A stretch of DNA of 64,000 nucleotides from Rotaria sp. Silwood1. Lineage: Eukaryota > Rotifera > Eurotatoria > Philodinida > Philodinidae. Shown piece by piece: positions 61,701 through 64,000 of the stretch. Each line of letters begins with the position of its first letter. Within the stretch, counting starts at the first letter, position 1. The stretch spans positions 5,507,565 through 5,571,564 of the forward strand of contig CAJNOP010000002.1 of assembly GCA_905250075.1 (NCBI GenBank). Direction: 5' to 3'. The position numbers and the translations under genes were made by a program. The notes under the pieces were generated by a model, which made no database searches, was not told where the DNA came from, and saw only the letters and a list, made by a program, of their open reading frames with translations.

Positions 61701-64000
61701 GTATTTAAAATTTATTTAAAAAACAAAAAAAAAATAAACATTCAATAATGTTTTCATATTTTTTAGCATATTAAACATTTTCATACATTACAAACAGCAT
61801 CTGTTCTAGATATACAACCGGATGGTACACCAATAAATGACGAATCCTATTCATTTCAAAATGGTAAATATCATTTTATTTTCAAATAACTTCTATCTAC
61901 GAAATAGAAGAGTTCAAATACTTTGTTTCTCATGACTGTGTTTCATTCTGTACTAATCTATGAGTACGAATAATAAATGGGAGAAAGAATCATTTCGAGT
62001 ATAAATAGTAGGACATAATTGCGTCGCTTGAGAATGATGTATCAAACAAATAATAAATAATCACAAAGTCATCGAGGTCAAGTCCTCAACTAATACACAT
62101 TATAGTCGCTAATATTCTCTGTAAATATGAAGATCTGTATTCTTAGAAAAAAAAAGACTAAGAGAGTTTGCAATGAGGTGACTCTACTTTCAGTAGATAT
62201 AAATGTTTCTTGTTCGATAGTAAGAGAAAAATCATATCAATAAAATTTATATTACTCGTAATAGAGCCGTCCTAACAAGAAACATGAAATTTGATTAAAA
62301 ACTTTCAAGATATTCTAAGAACAACTAGATCTATCTACTAGAAAAATCTCACATCAAAATTCTTTAATTCAATTTTTTCGAAAAAGCTTGCCTGAGAAGT
62401 TCGAATAGTTTTCATATTTTATATGATTTCTCTTTTTTTTGTGAAATACGATCTAAAAGGAGTGTTGAAATATAAAGGATAGAAATCTGCACTCCTCATT
62501 ACAATCGATGACAGACAACGATCGACAGACCGTGGCAGACATTTTAGAAACAGGTCATCACAAACATGTAAGACATTTTAGTAACGACAACATACGTGAC
62601 AGACGTAGTTGATCTATGATCAAAGATCACACATCAATAACGTCTTGTTATAATATCTAAACTACTTTTTATTACATTTCTAAAGGATTAAATAGAATGA
62701 CGGTGATGAAAAGTGTTCTAAAATCGAAAAAGTAATCTCTCTGTGATTTGGAATGGCAACTACATCGTGTTTCATATTTTGAATCCCATACGGATTGTGC
62801 TAATAGCTTTTGAAAAAAAAATGAGTATACTTACATTTATTGACAGCAGTCACTTCAGTCCAAAGTCTCTTATCTCATGAGTCAAAAATAACGAAGCAAG
62901 TACATCTGTTACATATGATTTTGGCATGGAATTCTCTCTGGCAATAATAAGAACTGTTGTCGATCCAAATAATTCTAAAAAAGTAAACTTTATTTAGGAG
63001 ATTTTTCAAATAAATCTTATAATCATGATTCTGAATCATCATCAATAAGTAGTTCATGTATGGAAACTGGAACTGATGGACAAAATGATTCATTTCGTCA
63101 ACAAGATATTGAAGATGATGATGATGAAAATGATAATATTCGTTCATCATTAAATACTAATACAAATAATACAATGATATTAACATATAAATGTTCATTA
63201 TGTGAATTTACATCAAATGTTTCATGGAATATTCAAAAACATATTAATGATTTACATTCAGGACAAACAAATGCTCATATGTTAACACAATGTCGATCAA
63301 CAATAAATGATAAAAATCCAAAATTACTAACAAAAAAATCTAAACATAAAAATGGTCATCAAACAACAATAGCAACAGTAACAAAAATTCCAATACGAGC
63401 TCCATTATCTCCAACAAGTGCATTAGCTAAAGCAAAATTTTCACCAGCTGTTGAAGAAGCTTTACTTTCATTACAAGGTTCAAAACTAAATGCTGGTCTT
63501 TATGCTGTACAACCAAAATTTGGTATCAAACGTTTAAAATGTCGTCATTGTTTTTATCGTTCAAATTGGAAAACTGATATGATTCGACATGTAAGAATAC
63601 GACATAATTTAACTGAACCTGATCATAATAAAGGTAAGAAAAAAAAATTATTTACAAGATTTTAATCATTGATTTTAATTAGATATGATTTTGATGACTG
63701 AACAAGAAGCACGTGCAACAATTGAAACATATGAAAATACATTTGGAAAAGAATTAAGACGACGTACATTTCGAACATGGAATGATTGGGCTAAAGCTGA
63801 AGAAGAATTTACACCTAAAGATGGCTCACTTCAATATGTAAATGAAATGAAAAATAAAATATTTTGTTTTTGAATCATTAATATGTTTTATTTTAGAGTA
63901 ATACTGGTAGTGGAACATCATCTAATGATCATCATAAACCGAAAAAACATTCTCTAATAACTGGACAAATAAAATTATCATCAACAGTAAATAATGATGA
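58748..64000 (+). CDS. Multi-C2H2 zinc-finger protein (partial, 3' end outside window)
   Basis: Probable nuclear DNA-binding regulator. Exons: 58748-58835, 58898-59007, 59071-59107, 59570-60037, 60620-60784, 60859-61108, 61168-61696, 61767-61863, 62998-63633, 63683-63837, 63897-64000 (open at the edge), all phase-compatible. Nine C2H2 fingers were counted: CIYC..H..H, CPICSSTYHRIGHLLRH, CPYCDYKTTDIEQFKLH, CLLCNRLYKYR..H..H, CPYCDYTSNYGGDVRKH, CSSCHQQGTYKWVVERH, CSLCPLQSKHTWVIIRH, CSLCEFTSNVSWNIQKH, CRHCFYRSNWKTDMIRH. Each has C-x2-C-x12-H-x3-5-H. They are spaced by long linkers, not TGEKP linkers, and several are cut by introns. An Asp run (about 25 acidic residues from GATGAT repeats, 59679-59750) precedes finger 2. 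The orthology is not recognised. ATG 58748 is the first in frame in this exon, but an upstream coding exon cannot be excluded. Confidence 0.82.
59679..59752 (+). repeat. (GAT)n / (GAC)n coding microsatellite
   Basis: GATGATGATGACGATAACGA-type triplet repeat that encodes the acidic Asp run of the zinc-finger protein; it is likely to vary in length between alleles. Confidence 0.85.
60050..60577. repeat. Repeat family A, copy 3 (zinc-finger gene intron)
   Basis: Inverted relative to copy 1 in its interior. The reverse complement of the right end reads AACGACAGAAGTCTCCCAAC then TGATAAATCGATTTTGAGTC, matching the family terminal repeat. The left end (AGTCCTCCAATTGATTGATC) matches too. Interior blocks around CTGCAGTAATAAGCTAAGGA and GAATGCACCTAGC (reverse strand) align with copies 1 and 2. 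Left boundary is approximate. Confidence 0.65.
62423..62815 (+). repeat. Repeat family C, copy 2 (zinc-finger gene intron)
   Basis: Same orientation as the copy at 50315; see that entry for shared blocks. This copy has about 100 bp extra in the middle (an internal GACAGAC-rich segment around 62508-62610), so either it gained or the other lost sequence. Confidence 0.55.

Noticed and set aside
1-64000. CRISPR arrays, bacterial operons, Shine-Dalgarno sites, rho-independent terminators
   Set aside because: The window is intron-bearing animal DNA; no regularly spaced direct repeats were seen and prokaryotic signals do not apply.
1-64000. tRNA and rRNA genes
   Set aside because: No segment with a convincing tRNA A/B box pair and cloverleaf, and no rRNA-like conserved blocks, was noticed by eye; a covariance-model scan would be decisive.

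Overview
The window is a strongly AT-rich stretch of nuclear DNA from an invertebrate animal. Genes are cut by many short introns (mostly 45-100 bp, GT(A/G)..TTTTAG), with occasional introns of 1-2 kb that carry repeats. Metazoan signalling and ciliary genes (Vav, NDST, enkurin, insulin-like peptides, SAFB), compact spacing, and two same-strand gene pairs 28 and 84 bp apart with a pyrimidine-AG site before the downstream start (suggesting spliced-leader trans-splicing) fit a rotifer, probably a bdelloid. That assignment is an inference; no marker gene proves it.

Layout. 1-9.3 kb: minus-strand cluster of a heparan-sulfate N-deacetylase/N-sulfotransferase (N-terminal part only, runs off the left edge), the K63 deubiquitinase AMSH/STAMBP (13 exons) and, 28 bp upstream of AMSH, a LURP-one/tubby-C-like protein. 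9.3-10.7 kb: VMP1 (+). 10.7-18.6 kb: about 8 kb with no recognisable gene, holding one member of a dispersed repeat family and a foldback element. 18.6-21.7 kb: two tandem insulin-like peptide genes (-) with a 757-bp hAT-type non-autonomous transposon between them. 22.1-24.4 kb: PAAT/C10orf88 (-). 25.0-34.5 kb: a Vav guanine nucleotide exchange factor (-, about 25 exons) that lacks the usual C-terminal SH3 domain. 35.0-37.0 kb: an S9 prolyl-oligopeptidase family peptidase (+, single coding exon), followed after 84 bp by an hnRNP M/MYEF2-like two-RRM protein (37.1-41.6 kb, +). 42.9-44.7 kb: enkurin (-). 45.7-55.2 kb: a SAFB-like SAP+RRM protein (+, 15 exons). 58.7-64 kb: a protein with at least nine dispersed C2H2 zinc fingers (+), running off the right edge.

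Most genes are single-copy housekeeping or signalling genes with no shared pathway, although NDST, Vav, insulin and AMSH all bear on growth-factor signalling. The less ordinary content is (i) the two candidate operons, (ii) insulin precursors with a conserved extra cysteine-bounded module before the B chain, and (iii) several families of non-autonomous terminal-inverted-repeat elements, mostly in introns. Exon boundaries were worked out by hand from splice consensus and reading-frame phase; single-base errors are possible.
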